From: Isochrysis galbana
Lineage: Eukaryota; Haptophyta; Isochrysidales; Isochrysidaceae
Length of the DNA stretch: 64,000 nucleotides
Reading direction: 5' to 3'
NCBI GenBank assembly: GCA_018136815.1
Contig: CM030939.1
Span: 4,519,419-4,583,418 of the forward strand
A program made the translations under genes and the position numbers. The stretch's first letter is position 1; every line of letters begins with the position of its first letter. Under the pieces are notes generated by a model. The model made no database searches. It was not told the origin of the DNA and saw only the letters and a program-made list of their open reading frames with translations. Below, in pieces: positions 41,463-52,574 of the stretch.

Positions 41463-42107
41463 TTAACCCTAGTAGGTGCCTATAAACCGGAATTTAGGTG
41501 CCTACATTCGGGTGATGCAGGAGGCAGAGCAGTCATATTTTTGGCTGGGTTGCCTGCATATAGGCAGGATAGAACCCCCTAAGCAGCATGACTTGAGTAC
41601 AAAAGGTTACAATGCATTTTCAGAGCGGCGAAAACGGCGAAAATGTAAAAACAGCCAAAAACAGCCAAAAACCCCCGACTACTCTAGAAGACATCGGTGA
41701 CACGCAAAAAAACAAGGAATGTGGTAATAAGCGCCCACTCCTGCACGACAGGCCAAACATTTGAACTGGGGCCGCTTTCCGCTTTGGTTTCGCCACAGCA
41801 CACTGAGCATAGCCACACACTCCCTTTTGGGGTGACACACGGACGGCCTTCTGCGGGCCACAGGAACCGCCTTGCCGGCTCGCGCCAACCTTTCGTGGCA
41901 ACGTTCTCCCGCGCTTCTAAAACCAAGCACCATTGACGAATTTATGATTGGGAGATCTAACCAGGCCTGGGAGGGGTCCCATTTCACATCAGGAGGCCCC
42001 CTAGGGCCCTCCTAGTGCCCTTAGGGGCTCCCAATATAGCAATATGTACTAAAAACTAAAAACGTCCCGACCGTCCGCCTAGCGGACTAGGCACCTACTA
42101 GGGTTAA
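41463..42107. mobile_element. piggyBac-like element (TTAA target duplication, CCCTAG termini), internally deleted
   Basis: The left end TTAACCCTAGTAGGTGCC (41463-41480) is a perfect inverted match to 42090-42107, extending to 20 bp. TTAA duplications and CCCTAG-type tips are the hallmark of piggyBac transposons. The interior is only about 637 bp, so it is non-autonomous. A second right-end-like sequence, CTAGGGTTAA, lies at 42156-42165. Confidence 0.75.
41679..41987 (-). pseudogene. Possible C-terminal cysteine-rich domain of a piggyBac transposase
   Basis: The minus frame ends with QFKCLACRAGV..YYHIPCFFACHRC. piggyBac transposases end in a Cys-rich zinc-binding module with C-x2-C followed by PCF-x3-H, which this resembles. 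Upstream, Cys pairs (CSVC) appear in a neighbouring frame, suggesting a frameshift. Position near one TIR fits. The match is short and partly degenerate. Confidence 0.4.
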
Positions 42108-42505
42108 AGCAGCACAAGCACAAGCCACAAGCCGCCGAACCCCCCAACCCTACCACTAGGGTTAAAGATCGGGGTCGTCGTCCCCCCCCCCGCCGCCGCC
42201 GCCGCTGTATGAAACGGACGCGACGGTTTCGAGAGCGCAACGGCGGCGACGAGAAGTGAGAGAGACTTCCTCTTCATTGATTTAAAACTTCCTCTCCCTC
42301 TTCCCTCCCCCCCACCCACCCCCACCCCCTTCCCTCTTCCCTTCTTTCCCCCTCTCTTCCCTTCCCTTCCCTATTTCTTCGCGGGCCGGGCGGCGGAGAA
42401 CATCATTTAGCAGTAGGAAGCGAGAGAGAGTGAGAGAGGAGAGAGAGGGACAACAGATTGGGGCAGAAGAGAACTTCCTTCCTCTTTTCCCTCCTGCTCA
42501 TTCGT

Positions 42506-42668
<163 letters not shown>

Positions 42669-42948
42669 GTGCACCCCTTCATCACCCCCCCCCCCGCGGC
42701 CCCCCCCACAGAAAAGAACTTCCTTCCTCTTCTGTGCTATCGAGGATCTCTCCATGTGGGGAAGGAAAGACAACAGGAACGACTGGAGAAGAAGAACTTC
42801 ACCAACACAGATACACTGTAAAGTAAATAGAAGGGGGTGGGGCATACTAGTGAGGGGATGGGAGGTTGGGGGGGGGGGAGAGAGCGAGAGAGAGAGAGAG
42901 AGGGGGGAGAGAGAGAGAGAGAGGGAGGGAGAGAGAGGAGAGCGCACG

Positions 42949-45428
42949 ATGGCGACAGTCGCCCCATCCGACTCAGATCTCCCTCGATCCTCTCTGCGCC
43001 TGCGTGGCGTGCTGGCTACAAGACGCATGGAGCCTCGTTCTGTGGCCGACGACGACGACGACGAGCTCTCCCGTCCTCCCTCGCTCCGTGCCCAGATCGC
43101 CCGCACCGGCCTGCGGCTTCTCTTCTTCTCCATCTTCCCACTTCTCATCGTGACAATGCTCGTCAACGAGGTGGAGACGGTCGAGTACCTGCACGTGTCG
43201 AGGCCGGTGCGTGTGGCTAAGACGACAGCAGGCACGTCCTTCGCACTCAACCTCTGCTGCACCGTCGTCGTCTGCTGGCAGCTCTCGCTCTTCATACAGG
43301 CCAACCACCGCGGACGGACCATCCGATACTTCTCTAAGCTCGATGTGGTGGAGCTCGTGCTCAACATCGGGCTCCTCTTGCCGATGTGTTGGTTCTTTGG
43401 CCTCCCATGGGTCTGGTCTGCCAGCGCAAGCATCACGATTCCACCCGTGTTCATCTACTACATGAAGCGGCTCGTGTACAACGTCTACACATACCAGGGT
43501 GGTGGGAAGCGGTACTACACGTGGCTGATCGCGCGCGTCCCCGGCGCGGCGATGGTGCTTCTCTTCCAATTTGTGTGGTCGGTCCTTGCCTTTGCGATCG
43601 GCTTGTCCACGCAGCCGCCACCGACGTACGACTCGGTCCTCGATGACCCTCTGTGTGCGTCGAACGTGTCCTCGTGCAGTGTGGCAGCCTTTTCGGTCAG
43701 GGGGGCCCGGCAGCTTGTGCAAACGAGCGCCATCTCATGCGCGTCGAAGGACAGCTGGGCTGAGGCACTCACGTCGATCGGCTGCCCGGCGAATGCGACC
43801 GAGCTGTGCGTGTTCACCTCGTGGCAGGCCGCGTGCAAGTATGCCTACATCTACCCGATCCTTGAGCATCATGGTTTGTCGAGCTGGGCGGTGAACGTGC
43901 ACCTGACGGTCACCTACCTCTTCGTCTTTTTCCCTCTCTTCCACGCCGGCCGTATCTCCTACACCAAGGGCGCGAATGGAGAGGACGATGGCCAGTACGA
44001 CCTGACCGTATTCACGCGCTCGCCGCACTTGGTTGTGGCGCTGGCGCTTGTGCTGGTGGCTACACTCATAGCCCTCCTAATGGTCATTTGGATGATTTCC
44101 GTCTTCCCAATGCTCACCCAGGTGCAACCCCGCCCCTCCCCACCCACATGCTCTGCAGTGCGCGATGAGCAAAGCGCCAGAGTGCGCAAGCACTTGCTCG
44201 AAGAGGCGCTCAGACACAGCTGCCCGACCCCGCGCAGGCCTATTCGCTTCATCCGCCCATCGGCGCCAACGGCGATACAGGGTTCGGTTACCGCTATATC
44301 TCACCATCCGCATGCGCCTTGCCGCGACGGATGTGCGGAAATGGCTTTACCGAGTACGAAATCTTCTGGTGGGTCTGGGGCGCGGCCTTCCTCCTACTCA
44401 ATGTGGATGTGCTCGTAAGGGTACGCGGCCGAGCAGGCGCCAAGCAGATCCTGACACAGGACGAGCGCTCGGCTATCGAGCGGGCGGTCGAGCAGCAAGG
44501 GCAGAAGAAAAAGGACAGGCGCGCCGAGAACCAGAGCAAGCACGAGTGCAACGTGCGCGACCTCTTCACCGGCGACAACAAGATCGCCGCCATGGGCCTC
44601 GATGCGTACTTGTTCCGGGGTGTGGATGAGGCTGACCGGCTCGAGACGCTGAGGGTGCGCCATGACAATCCAGTGGAGCAGATTCGGAAGGAGTTCGAGA
44701 CGCATGGCACAGATGATGACCGTCACTGGTTCAACTACGTCTATCGGGGCAAGGCGGAGCCAGAGACCCTCCTGCTTGAGCGCAACAACATGTTTGGCTA
44801 CTCGTGCGACGGCGGCGAGCGAGACGCCGGCCGCACTGGCGAGACCCTCGCCGACTTTTGCGAGAAGACCCACGCCAAGCTCGCGCAACTGAGGAAGGAG
44901 CACGTGCTCGCCCTGCGCCTCTATACGACGCCCGCATTTCGCTCCCTCAACAACCCGCTGCGGACCTTCAAGCAGCTCGAGAATGGTGATCTGGTGGAGC
45001 CACTCACCATGTCCGCGGAGCACAAGTTCCCCACCACCATCTTTTACATCGCCGAGGCCATCAAGATGCTACGTGCACTCGACTCAAAGAAGAAGATCAA
45101 GGCGACGTTGTGGCGCGGGATGGGCGGCGTGAACCTTCCTGACGAATTTTGCAATAACGGCGGCACCGAGATGGCGCCCATGTCGACCACGAGGGACGTG
45201 CGCGTTGCTGTGCGGTACGCGCAGCAAGGAGAACGCTCCGTCCTCTTCAAGATCGTTGTCGAATCTTTTATGCAGCTCGGCGCCCAGCTCTCCTGGATCT
45301 CAGTTTTCCCGCGCGAGGAGGAGATCCTTTTCCCGCCGCTCACCCATCTGAAGGTGCTTGCCGGTCCCGAGGTGCTTGCCGGAACGCCGTTCACAATTAT
45401 CATGGTTGAGCCCCATCTCGGCGCGTAG
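42949..45428 (+). CDS. Polytopic membrane protein fused to a mono-ADP-ribosyltransferase domain (2 exons)
   Basis: Exons are 42949-44121 and 44220-45428; the 98-bp intron is GT-AG and phase 0, giving 793 residues. Before the domain come about seven hydrophobic helices, for example LLFFSIFPLLIVTML, ALNLCCTVVVCWQLSLF, LVVALALVLVATLIALLMV and WWVWGAAFLLLNVDVLV. An acidic DDDDDE cluster precedes them. The C-terminal 370 residues end in an arginine-type ART domain with the R-S-E set: ATLWRGMGG (R), APMSTTRD (S-T), and PREEEILFPP (E-x-E). This fold transfers ADP-ribose from NAD to protein side chains (family knowledge). A membrane-tethered, probably cytosolic catalytic domain is inferred. The long upstream open frame through the CT repeat is an artefact; the ATG at 42949 follows a GA-rich leader. 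Confidence 0.8.
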
Positions 45429-45648
45429 CCCGTTGCCCATCCTCATGCTGTATCGACGAGCGAGCTCCCAAACTATAAGGACAACATGATCAATGCCTCA
45501 AATATTTTGCTACCTACAACTATTAATTCGTAATCCTTAGAAGTCATTGCGGGGTTTCAAGAAGGGTGAAAGAGCGGGGTTGGAAGAGTGCTCCAGCTGC
45601 TCTTATCAATGCCTCAAATATTTTGCTACCTACAACTAATAATTCGCC

Positions 45649-46143
45649 AACTAAGTTTATACTTGGTTCGCCCATGGGGGGGCACGAGCCCCCCTCTCTC
45701 TCCACTCCTCCCCTGCCGTTGGGGAGGAACCACCCATCCTCCCCAGGAGGCCACTGCCCTGCTGATCCACTCTCCCACGGACAGGCTCGCCTGATTCGCT
45801 CGTCCTGGCCCCTCGTGGCCAGCCCATCGCTCCAACCCCCCCTCCCCCCCTGGTCGACAGGTAGACAGGTGCAGATTGGGGGCCCCTGAGGCTCAGGAAC
45901 GCCAGCGAGGGAGAGGCAGGGGAGACCAGGGCCCAGCCCCAGCCTCCTCTGCCCCCTGAGCTGGCCTCCAGGAGCCTCCAGGGGTCGCCAGCAGGCAGCT
46001 GCTGGCCTGTCGCAGGCACGCCATCGCGCCATCGCGCGTGTCGCAGGAGAGAGGAGAGAGAGCGCGGAGAAGGGGGTGGGCGGAGCGAGAGCTCCGCCCA
46101 CCGAAAAATAGGTAAGTCCCGCACCTGTTTACATGATAAGTCG
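45649..46143 (+). repeat. R1 dispersed repeat, 5' two-thirds
   Basis: Starts AACTAAGTTTATACTTGG and ends shortly after the CCGAAAAATAGGTAAGTCCC block and GTTTACATGATAAGTCGGG. The ACCATATC..TATTAAAAGG part is missing. Confidence 0.8.
46075..46102 (+). other. Perfect 12-bp hairpin with GAGA tetraloop inside R1
   Basis: GGTGGGCGGAGC, loop GAGA, GCTCCGCCCACC. GAGA is a GNRA-class tetraloop. An identical hairpin is in the R1 copy at 62596-62623; the 19.4-kb copy lacks it. Confidence 0.75.
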
Positions 46144-46890
46144 GGCCACGGGACCTCAGTGCCCCCGTCTTTACATCCAACAACAAAGGGAACCTAATCA
46201 TGAGTGCGAACCTGAAGTTGATAGCACAAGCGCTCGACATAGTCGAGCGGCTAGCCTAAACGCACGCGCCCACGATGCGGACCGCCTCTCACCCGATCAT
46301 CACCCACAGACACACTGGACATCAGGTGCCCGGCCCCCGTCGCGAAGAAGAAAAACGAAAAACCGGTAGCCCGATGGCGAAGAAGGAAGGACAATTGACG
46401 GAACGACACCTGAGCTAAGCCATCGGGGACCGGTACACACCGTCTGTTACTGGAAATCTACTACACCCAGCCCCTAGGTAGAGCACGAGGGGACGAGCCG
46501 CAAGGCAGGTGGAGAGGTGGTAATGTCGCATCCAGAGTATTTTGTATACTCTATGCGGATGCGGTGTCTCCATCATGCGTTGTGTGAAGAAAATTGAGTG
46601 AATTTTGTTTTTACCAATGAGTTGTCTCGAAGCTCCGCCGCATTGCACGCCGAATTTGTTCGTTTGTCCTTAAGGTAAGAGTCACGGGGAGTGAGGAAGT
46701 TGTACCTTTATAGTTGTGCGATTTATCTCCATCTCCATTTCCCTTTGAGGGTCTCTAAAGTACGTGGAAACGAGTTTCCGCGGGAATCTCTGTCTCTGTG
46801 AACTGATCGTATTGTCGATGCCGCGCTCTCAGGGTCAGAGAAGACATTCAAAGAGCAATAGAGTTTAAAGAAGTAGGGAGAGGGAGAGAG
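46144..46890. other. Intergenic repeat debris
   Basis: The block at 46413-46505 resembles 27855-28025. The remainder shows no gene. Confidence 0.5.
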
Positions 46891-48770
46891 ATGGCGGGAA
46901 AGGGGGCGGGAGAGGGGGCGGCGGCGGCGGCGATGGCGCACTGCTCGGCACTGCCGGTGGAGCGCTTCAACTGGTCGGCGCGGGCGCGGCAGGCGGAGGC
47001 GGCACGAGGCTGCTGCTACGAGGTGGAGGGTGCGCCCATCACCCGTCCAACCGCAACGAGAAGGGGGGAAGGGGGGGAGAGGGAGAGAGAGAGGGAGGGC
47101 GAGAGAGACGCAGAAGCAGAGAGAGGGTGGGACTGATCTCTCTCGGCTCTCTCTCCCGGCGACTCAGAGCCATGAGCGAGGCCAGAAAACGTCACAAGAG
47201 GGCCGTCTCTCCTGCTGCTATGCAGGCGTCGGGCTGCGGTGTCTGCCCACCTTCCTGCTCATCGGCTTCACTAAGACGGCGTCCACCGCTTTCTTCAAGT
47301 ATGTGCAGCAGCATCCGCTTGTCAGGATGGCGCGCGGCAAGGAGACGTCGTACCTTGGTGAGCACTGGCCATATTGGCCAATCTCCGTCTCGGGGAACGG
47401 AATAGCCGGCTAGACACTAGCACACATCATGCCGTGTTCTTTAGTCGGCGGCCTTCGCCCTGCCGGCAGGCTCCGGTCGCGGTTTGAAGGAGGCGCTCGA
47501 CCGCTTCGAGGCGTGTGACTATTGCGAGCGTGGCGAGGTGAGTGCGATCAGCGTTCTGCCTCGTACGCGCGACTTTTCCAGACTAAAAGACCCCACGAAT
47601 GCAAGTCAGAAGGCAGGCAGGCCATCTATAATTTTCCCACAGGGACGGCTTGCTGAGCCTCGACCCTCGTATTGCCATGCAAACCATCAGGCAAGCCCGG
47701 CATATGCGTGGAGAGACGACTCTCCCGCAGCCGCGGCGGATGCGTGGGCGCTATTTGGCACAAGGGCTCGGCTCATTTCCCTCGTGCGAGAGCCATTGGA
47801 GCGCGCATTCTCCCACTACTTCTACTTCCAAATGCGGCGATTTCCAGGCAATCTATCATCGGTTCGTACTCACTTGGGCAAGCGGCCCCAGATTATGCTC
47901 GTCCGGTCATTGGCCACTAGGATGATGTGCACGGCTACGCAACGTTCTTTTGGGAAAGCGTGTGCGCGAGATGACTGACCACACGCGGGGCTAGCTAACG
48001 CTCAGGCATGCTTGCCTACGTAGACTCTTGCGGAGGGGTTGGATGAATTTGATCGTTGTGCCTCTAGTCTCGGTGGCTGGCACCATCGGTGCACCTATCG
48101 TACTGGTCGGCAGCTAGTAGAGTCCAAGCGTGCTTCGCCTGAATCTTGGCGGTTCAAGCCATCCAGACGTGGCTATGAGCTCATTCAAGTAAACAACACG
48201 TTCGCGCCCCTTCTCGTGCACTAGGATGCACCCACATCGCGCCATCATGAGTGCAACGATTCTGATCTACGCCCTCTCGTTGCGATGCATATGTAGGGTG
48301 GTCTGTACGCCGAGCACTTGGACACCTGGCGCTGTTACTTTGCCCGTGACCAGCTGCTCGTCTTGCCCTCGTCGGTCATGCGCAGCGATCCTGTGGGCCA
48401 GCTTCGCCGCTTCGAGGCATTTGTTGGTCTGCCGCCGGCGTCATACTACCACCTTGAGACCAATGTTCTGCCAGCGCAAGCACGCGTCGCTAGCAAGGCT
48501 CGTGTTGCGGGCGGATCACGACGGGTCGCAAGCAATGCCACGCGGCAAACCAGCAAGAGTTCGGCGAGTGCCTCGGCTCGTTCTGGGTATCGAGACGGTG
48601 TAAGCGAACGGTTGCGGAGCGACGGCAGACGTTTGGGGGAACGCGAATTTAGAAGCGCACGTCGACGGCACTTCCTCAGCTTGGAGAGATCCCTTCGTCG
48701 CAGCCTGACTCGCTTTTTTGAGCCGTTCAACAAACGTCTCGCACAAACGTATGGAGTCACCTTCACGTGA
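46891..48770 (+). CDS. Sulfotransferase-domain protein (multi-exon)
   Basis: Transfers sulfate from PAPS to a sugar or other acceptor, usually in the Golgi (family knowledge). Exon 1 is 46891-47029, exon 2 is 47226-47357, exon 3 is 47470-47537; their GT-AG borders and phases agree. Exon 2 carries the PAPS 5'-phosphosulfate loop (PTFLLIGFTKTASTAFF). A later exon (about 47640-47850) carries the 3'-phosphate site LVREPLERAFSHYFYF. Another segment (about 48015-48110) reads LAEGLDEFDRCASSL. The last exon, from 48297, reads GGLYAEHLDTWRCYFARDQL and ends at 48770 after a Ser/Arg-rich stretch. Phase between exon 3 and the 47.65-kb exon is not resolved; the frame reading DGLLSLDPR there competes with the SHYFYF frame. 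No signal peptide or anchor is evident in exon 1, so the start is tentative. Confidence 0.65.
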
Positions 48771-49703
48771 CGCTGTCCAACTCCGGACATGCGGATCGCT
48801 TGATGCGTGAGCCTGCTTTGCTTTGCTGCCGACAGCCTACTACCCGCGTATCCCCAGCCCCATCCTTCTCGGACCTCCCTTTGCGCCAAGCTGAAGTCGT
48901 ACACCCAATTTACATTTTACCACCTCGCCAGAGTCTCGCTTCGTTGCGTGCTGGTCGACCGTCGGTCTGTTACAATGCGACGCAGCACACGCCGATTGCA
49001 TACAGCTGTGGCCATAGCCGTTGCACCTGCTTTTGGCCTGCCAACTTTAGCTTCCCATCACAATTTTGGGCTAAATGAGACAACTGCGCGGCTCGGCTGG
49101 CGGTGCGCATGCTGCGCTGACATTTCAGCTGGCGAATTGAAGAATTGAACCACGTTTCGTAAGCCATGTGCAACATTCATGCCGGGTTACCGCGGCTGTG
49201 ACGCCCATTGTTTAAGTGCAATTGTAGTGGCACTTGAACAAACGATGCCGGCGCTCATGCTCATGCTCACTTCATTTTTTTAACTCATGAAAATTCAGGC
49301 TGCTGCGGCTCTCCCACACCGCCGTGACCCAACCGAGTCACGCCAACCATCAACATCAGCCATCACAAGGATTGTCCCTGTCCCAGCCCTCCCCACCACG
49401 CTAGGCGCAGAGTAGTGCACATCATGTCACATCACATGGGCCGACCGCTCCCGAGTGAGCGAGGGGCAAGGGCGTTAGCGGGTCTGGGTGGTGAATGCTC
49501 AGCTCATGCCAGAGTCTGAGGGTGATCGAAACCCCCCCCGGAGGGGAGTTGGAGCCCGGGCGGGAATTGGACCCTGGGAAGAAAGGCACGAGCACGAGGC
49601 GCCTCCCGCTCATGTGGCAACTACTACTAAGGATAAACTTAGTTTGAGTGCAGTGGGTCTAGCCAGAGCCGCGTGCGCGGCGAGAGTGGTTGAGTAAATT
49701 AAC
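48771..49703. other. Intergenic; no supported gene
   Basis: A short stretch at 49390-49440 (TAGTGCACATC..ATGGGCCGACC) resembles the LINE 3' UTR. Otherwise nothing recognisable. Confidence 0.5.
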
Positions 49704-52474
49704 AAAAAAAAAAAAACATCTGAAGATTCTGGGCTACGCACCTACTATTGACGGGATCTCCCGTTTCTACTAACACCGCCCTTAAGTTCCCTTTCCCCAC
49801 CTCTTCCCCTGCCCCCCTTCATTCCTTTTTCTTTGGTTTCCGGGGTTCGGCCTTGGTGCGCTACCTAAGACCTGGTTCGGAGTGCGGGGGCCGGGCAGGC
49901 CTTTTGAATCGTTGCCCCTGGTATGACCGTCCGCCCGGACTCGCTTTTCTCATCTTGATTTTGTCGGGACCGTGGCGTCTCTGTAGTCCCTTTGTGTCTT
50001 CGTTTTGATGGCTTGTTCGTTTTTGTTTAGTTGTTTTTGAGGTCCTCAACGGCGTGTACTATTTTCAGCTTGGTGGCCAGTTCCACCAGTTCCTTGCCGG
50101 GTTTGAGCCCACCTTTGTCGTTCACGTCGTATACGGGGATTAGATCGCTTAAGTCTATCCTCTTCTTGGGTTGTCTACCCATGCCCGCCTGGGCGGTTCT
50201 TGCCGAGTCGGTTTCTCGTGCGAAGAGTAATGCTTTGCTCAGTGTAGTGAATCGTTCTATTGTTTTTATCAGTATTGATTCTTCCGTGAATGCTACTCCT
50301 TCGTAGTGGATTCTATAGAAGTCTGTAATGATGTACCTCCATGCTACTAGGTATAGTATGTATATTGGTTTCGGGGCGTCCCCCTTAGGGAATATAAACA
50401 GGTTATCGATAATAGTTTCGCTCCTGTTTCTTTCCGCTTTGGGTGTGAATCTGGCAAGTTTATTCAACACTGCTAAGACGTTGGTTATCCCCCGGCATTC
50501 GCCGAGGTGCGTAGAGGATTCGTCTGCTTTTCCGCATATGCGGCATGTACTGTCTCTACCGGGGAATCGGTTGTACGTGCCCACTCGTCTGTGCGCGATG
50601 TGTTTATAGTGTAGGTGCATGTCTCTCGCTGTCACCATCGGAGAGGTGTAGAGCTTGGCTAAGTGTGCCCATGTGTCCTCGGGTATTTGGAGCTTTTCCT
50701 TCCATTTGGTCGGTCCCGCTAGGCGTTTGGTTTTGCGGTCTGTTCGTTGGAGGGCTTTGGTTAGGTGTTCCACTCCGGTGGCGTCGAGCGGCGTTTCGCC
50801 GTCTATTGTGTATTCGTCCGCTAGCGGGTATTCGAGTCTCTTATTGGATTTGAACCCTTCCCCCCATTTTGCCGGCGGAGAGGTGTCTAAGTTTGCGGGG
50901 GTGCTCGTGACCCTCTCCCCTATTATCGGCGTGCCTAGGTATGAGAGCTCAGCTTCGTACCATGTGCCTTTGATGTTGACGTAATACTCCCCGTCCTGCG
51001 TTATGTGCGTCTTGGGAGACGTTTCCTCTGGGTTGGCATGATCGCCGGCCTCTCGCCGAAGGGGCGGTTTTTCTCTCGCGTCTGCGGTTTTTGGCGTCGT
51101 CATTATTGTTTTGGAGTAGGTTACTATTGTGTCCCATGGCTCTAGAAATTTGTCCCTTGGGATATATTCCCCTTGGAAGTGTATGTACGTATCGTTATTT
51201 TTGAGGTATTGTGCGCATTCCTCTCTAGTATAGGGTGTCGTCGCATTATAGTCGCGATACACATTGTGTATGGCGTTGCACTCAAGTTTGTTCCATAGTT
51301 TCGCCCATGTGGGGTTAAGTCTGGGGCCAGGGTGCGTTGGGCTGCCCCATATTGGTTGTGAGAGAAGGCCTTCCCTACTGACTTTCAAGGATGTGAGTTC
51401 TAGTTTGCGTATGTTGTTCAGCGCTTGTTTCCAAAATTCTGGGAGTTTACTCCGGCCTGTTATCCCGTCTGTTAGTTTGTTTGTGGGTATCGTCGATAGA
51501 ACCGCTGCTCTACCCATGTTCGTGCGGCAGAACCATGCGTCCAGCACCTGCTTCCATTGCGCTTGCCGTGCATCAAGATAGTTCAATATCCATTTGGCTT
51601 GCAATGCCCTGACGTGGTTGTCCCAGTCCAGGAGTCCCAGCCCTAGATGAGGCCCTTTGTCGTGCGCGTTCCGCAGAGGGAGTTCCGGGTGTTTTATCCA
51701 TTGTAGCCTGCGTCCAGTGCGCATGTTTGTCCACATTAATTTGTCTACGGCTTTTTTGACGGCTGTGTGAAATGCCTTAGGGGCCGCTAGTGTTTGGAGC
51801 CAATATCTAGGTATAGAGTATATGAGGAAGTTGGCTATTTTCGTTTTACCGTGTATTGACATGTTGCTCGCGAGTGGGGCGTATATGTTGATTTTTTTCT
51901 CTATCTTGTCGACTAGCTTCCGCCAAAAGTTTTTCGTGGCCCGGGCCCCTCCTAGTGGGACCCCTAAGATGGTCGCGTACTCGCTTCCTTTCAGCCATTT
52001 GTACTGCTGGAACCCGGCCGGGGGGCGTTTTCTCTTCATCGAGCCCATTCTCAATCCTTCGAATTTTTGGTTGTTGGGTTTGCCGCACGAGGCCGCCGCG
52101 TATCTTTCTACCCATTTGAGCGAGCGCTCTAGGCTGCCGTAGTCAGCCGCTAGAAGTTGCGTGTCGTCCGCGAATTGGCTTATCTTCAGTTCGGCACCGT
52201 TTATCATGATGCCGTCTATGCCTTCGTCTTCGTTGATCGCTCGGGTTAGAACTTCCGCCGTTAGGAGGAAGGCTAGCGGCGACAGCGGGCATCCCTGTGG
52301 GACTCCACTCGCCACGTTGAAGGGGAAGCTTCTGCCCCCATTGGCTTTTATGTACCTTATGGGTTTAGCCTCGGAGTTCGCGAGGGCTTTCGCGTATCGT
52401 CGGAAGTCTTTCCCGAACTTTAGTCTCTCAAGGACAAGGTGATAGAATTCCCAGTTGACTCTGTCGAAGGCTTT
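49704..52474 (-). mobile_element. LINE (minus strand), 5' end lost at the gap
   Basis: The body is the ORF below. The 3' UTR ends at GTAGCCCAGAATCTTCAGATG followed by a 13-base T-run (A-run 49704-49716 on the plus strand), the same terminus as the LINE at 2.2 kb. Confidence 0.85.
50027..52474 (-). CDS. LINE ORF2, RT to C-terminus (partial)
   Basis: Open from the gap edge to 50027. The first codons read KAFDRVNWEFYHLVLERLKF, the RT motif A region, so the frame clearly starts upstream inside the gap. Motif B is SGVPQGCPLSPLAFLL and catalytic motif C is QFADDTQLL. Downstream come the thumb, LNYLDARQAQW, a CCHC knuckle (CRICGKADESSTHLGEC) and the conserved MGRQPKKRIDLSD. The endonuclease is not in the window for this copy. 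With no stop in over 800 codons it may have been active recently. Confidence 0.85.
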   Translation of the reverse strand, partial: KAFDRVNWEFYHLVLERLKFGKDFRRYAKALANSEAKPIRYIKANGGRSFPFNVASGVPQGCPLSPLAFLLTAEVLTRAINEDEGIDGIMINGAELKISQFADDTQLLAADYGSLERSLKWVERYAAASCGKPNNQKFEGLRMGSMKRKRPPAGFQQYKWLKGSEYATILGVPLGGARATKNFWRKLVDKIEKKINIYAPLASNMSIHGKTKIANFLIYSIPRYWLQTLAAPKAFHTAVKKAVDKLMWTNMRTGRRLQWIKHPELPLRNAHDKGPHLGLGLLDWDNHVRALQAKWILNYLDARQAQWKQVLDAWFCRTNMGRAAVLSTIPTNKLTDGITGRSKLPEFWKQALNNIRKLELTSLKVSREGLLSQPIWGSPTHPGPRLNPTWAKLWNKLECNAIHNVYRDYNATTPYTREECAQYLKNNDTYIHFQGEYIPRDKFLEPWDTIVTYSKTIMTTPKTADAREKPPLRREAGDHANPEETSPKTHITQDGEYYVNIKGTWYEAELSYLGTPIIGERVTSTPANLDTSPPAKWGEGFKSNKRLEYPLADEYTIDGETPLDATGVEHLTKALQRTDRKTKRLAGPTKWKEKLQIPEDTWAHLAKLYTSPMVTARDMHLHYKHIAHRRVGTYNRFPGRDSTCRICGKADESSTHLGECRGITNVLAVLNKLARFTPKAERNRSETIIDNLFIFPKGDAPKPIYILYLVAWRYIITDFYRIHYEGVAFTEESILIKTIERFTTLSKALLFARETDSARTAQAGMGRQPKKRIDLSDLIPVYDVNDKGGLKPGKELVELATKLKIVHAVEDLKNN

Positions 52475-52574
52475 NNNNNNNNNNNNNNNNNNNNNNNNNN
52501 NNNNNNNNNNNNNNNNNNNNNNNNNNNNNNNNNNNNNNNNNNNNNNNNNNNNNNNNNNNNNNNNNNNNNNNNNN
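52475..52574. other. Assembly gap (100 N)
   Basis: Interrupts the minus-strand LINE inside its RT domain. Sequence on the other side (52575 onward) is not LINE-like, so the missing part is of unknown length. Confidence 0.99.
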
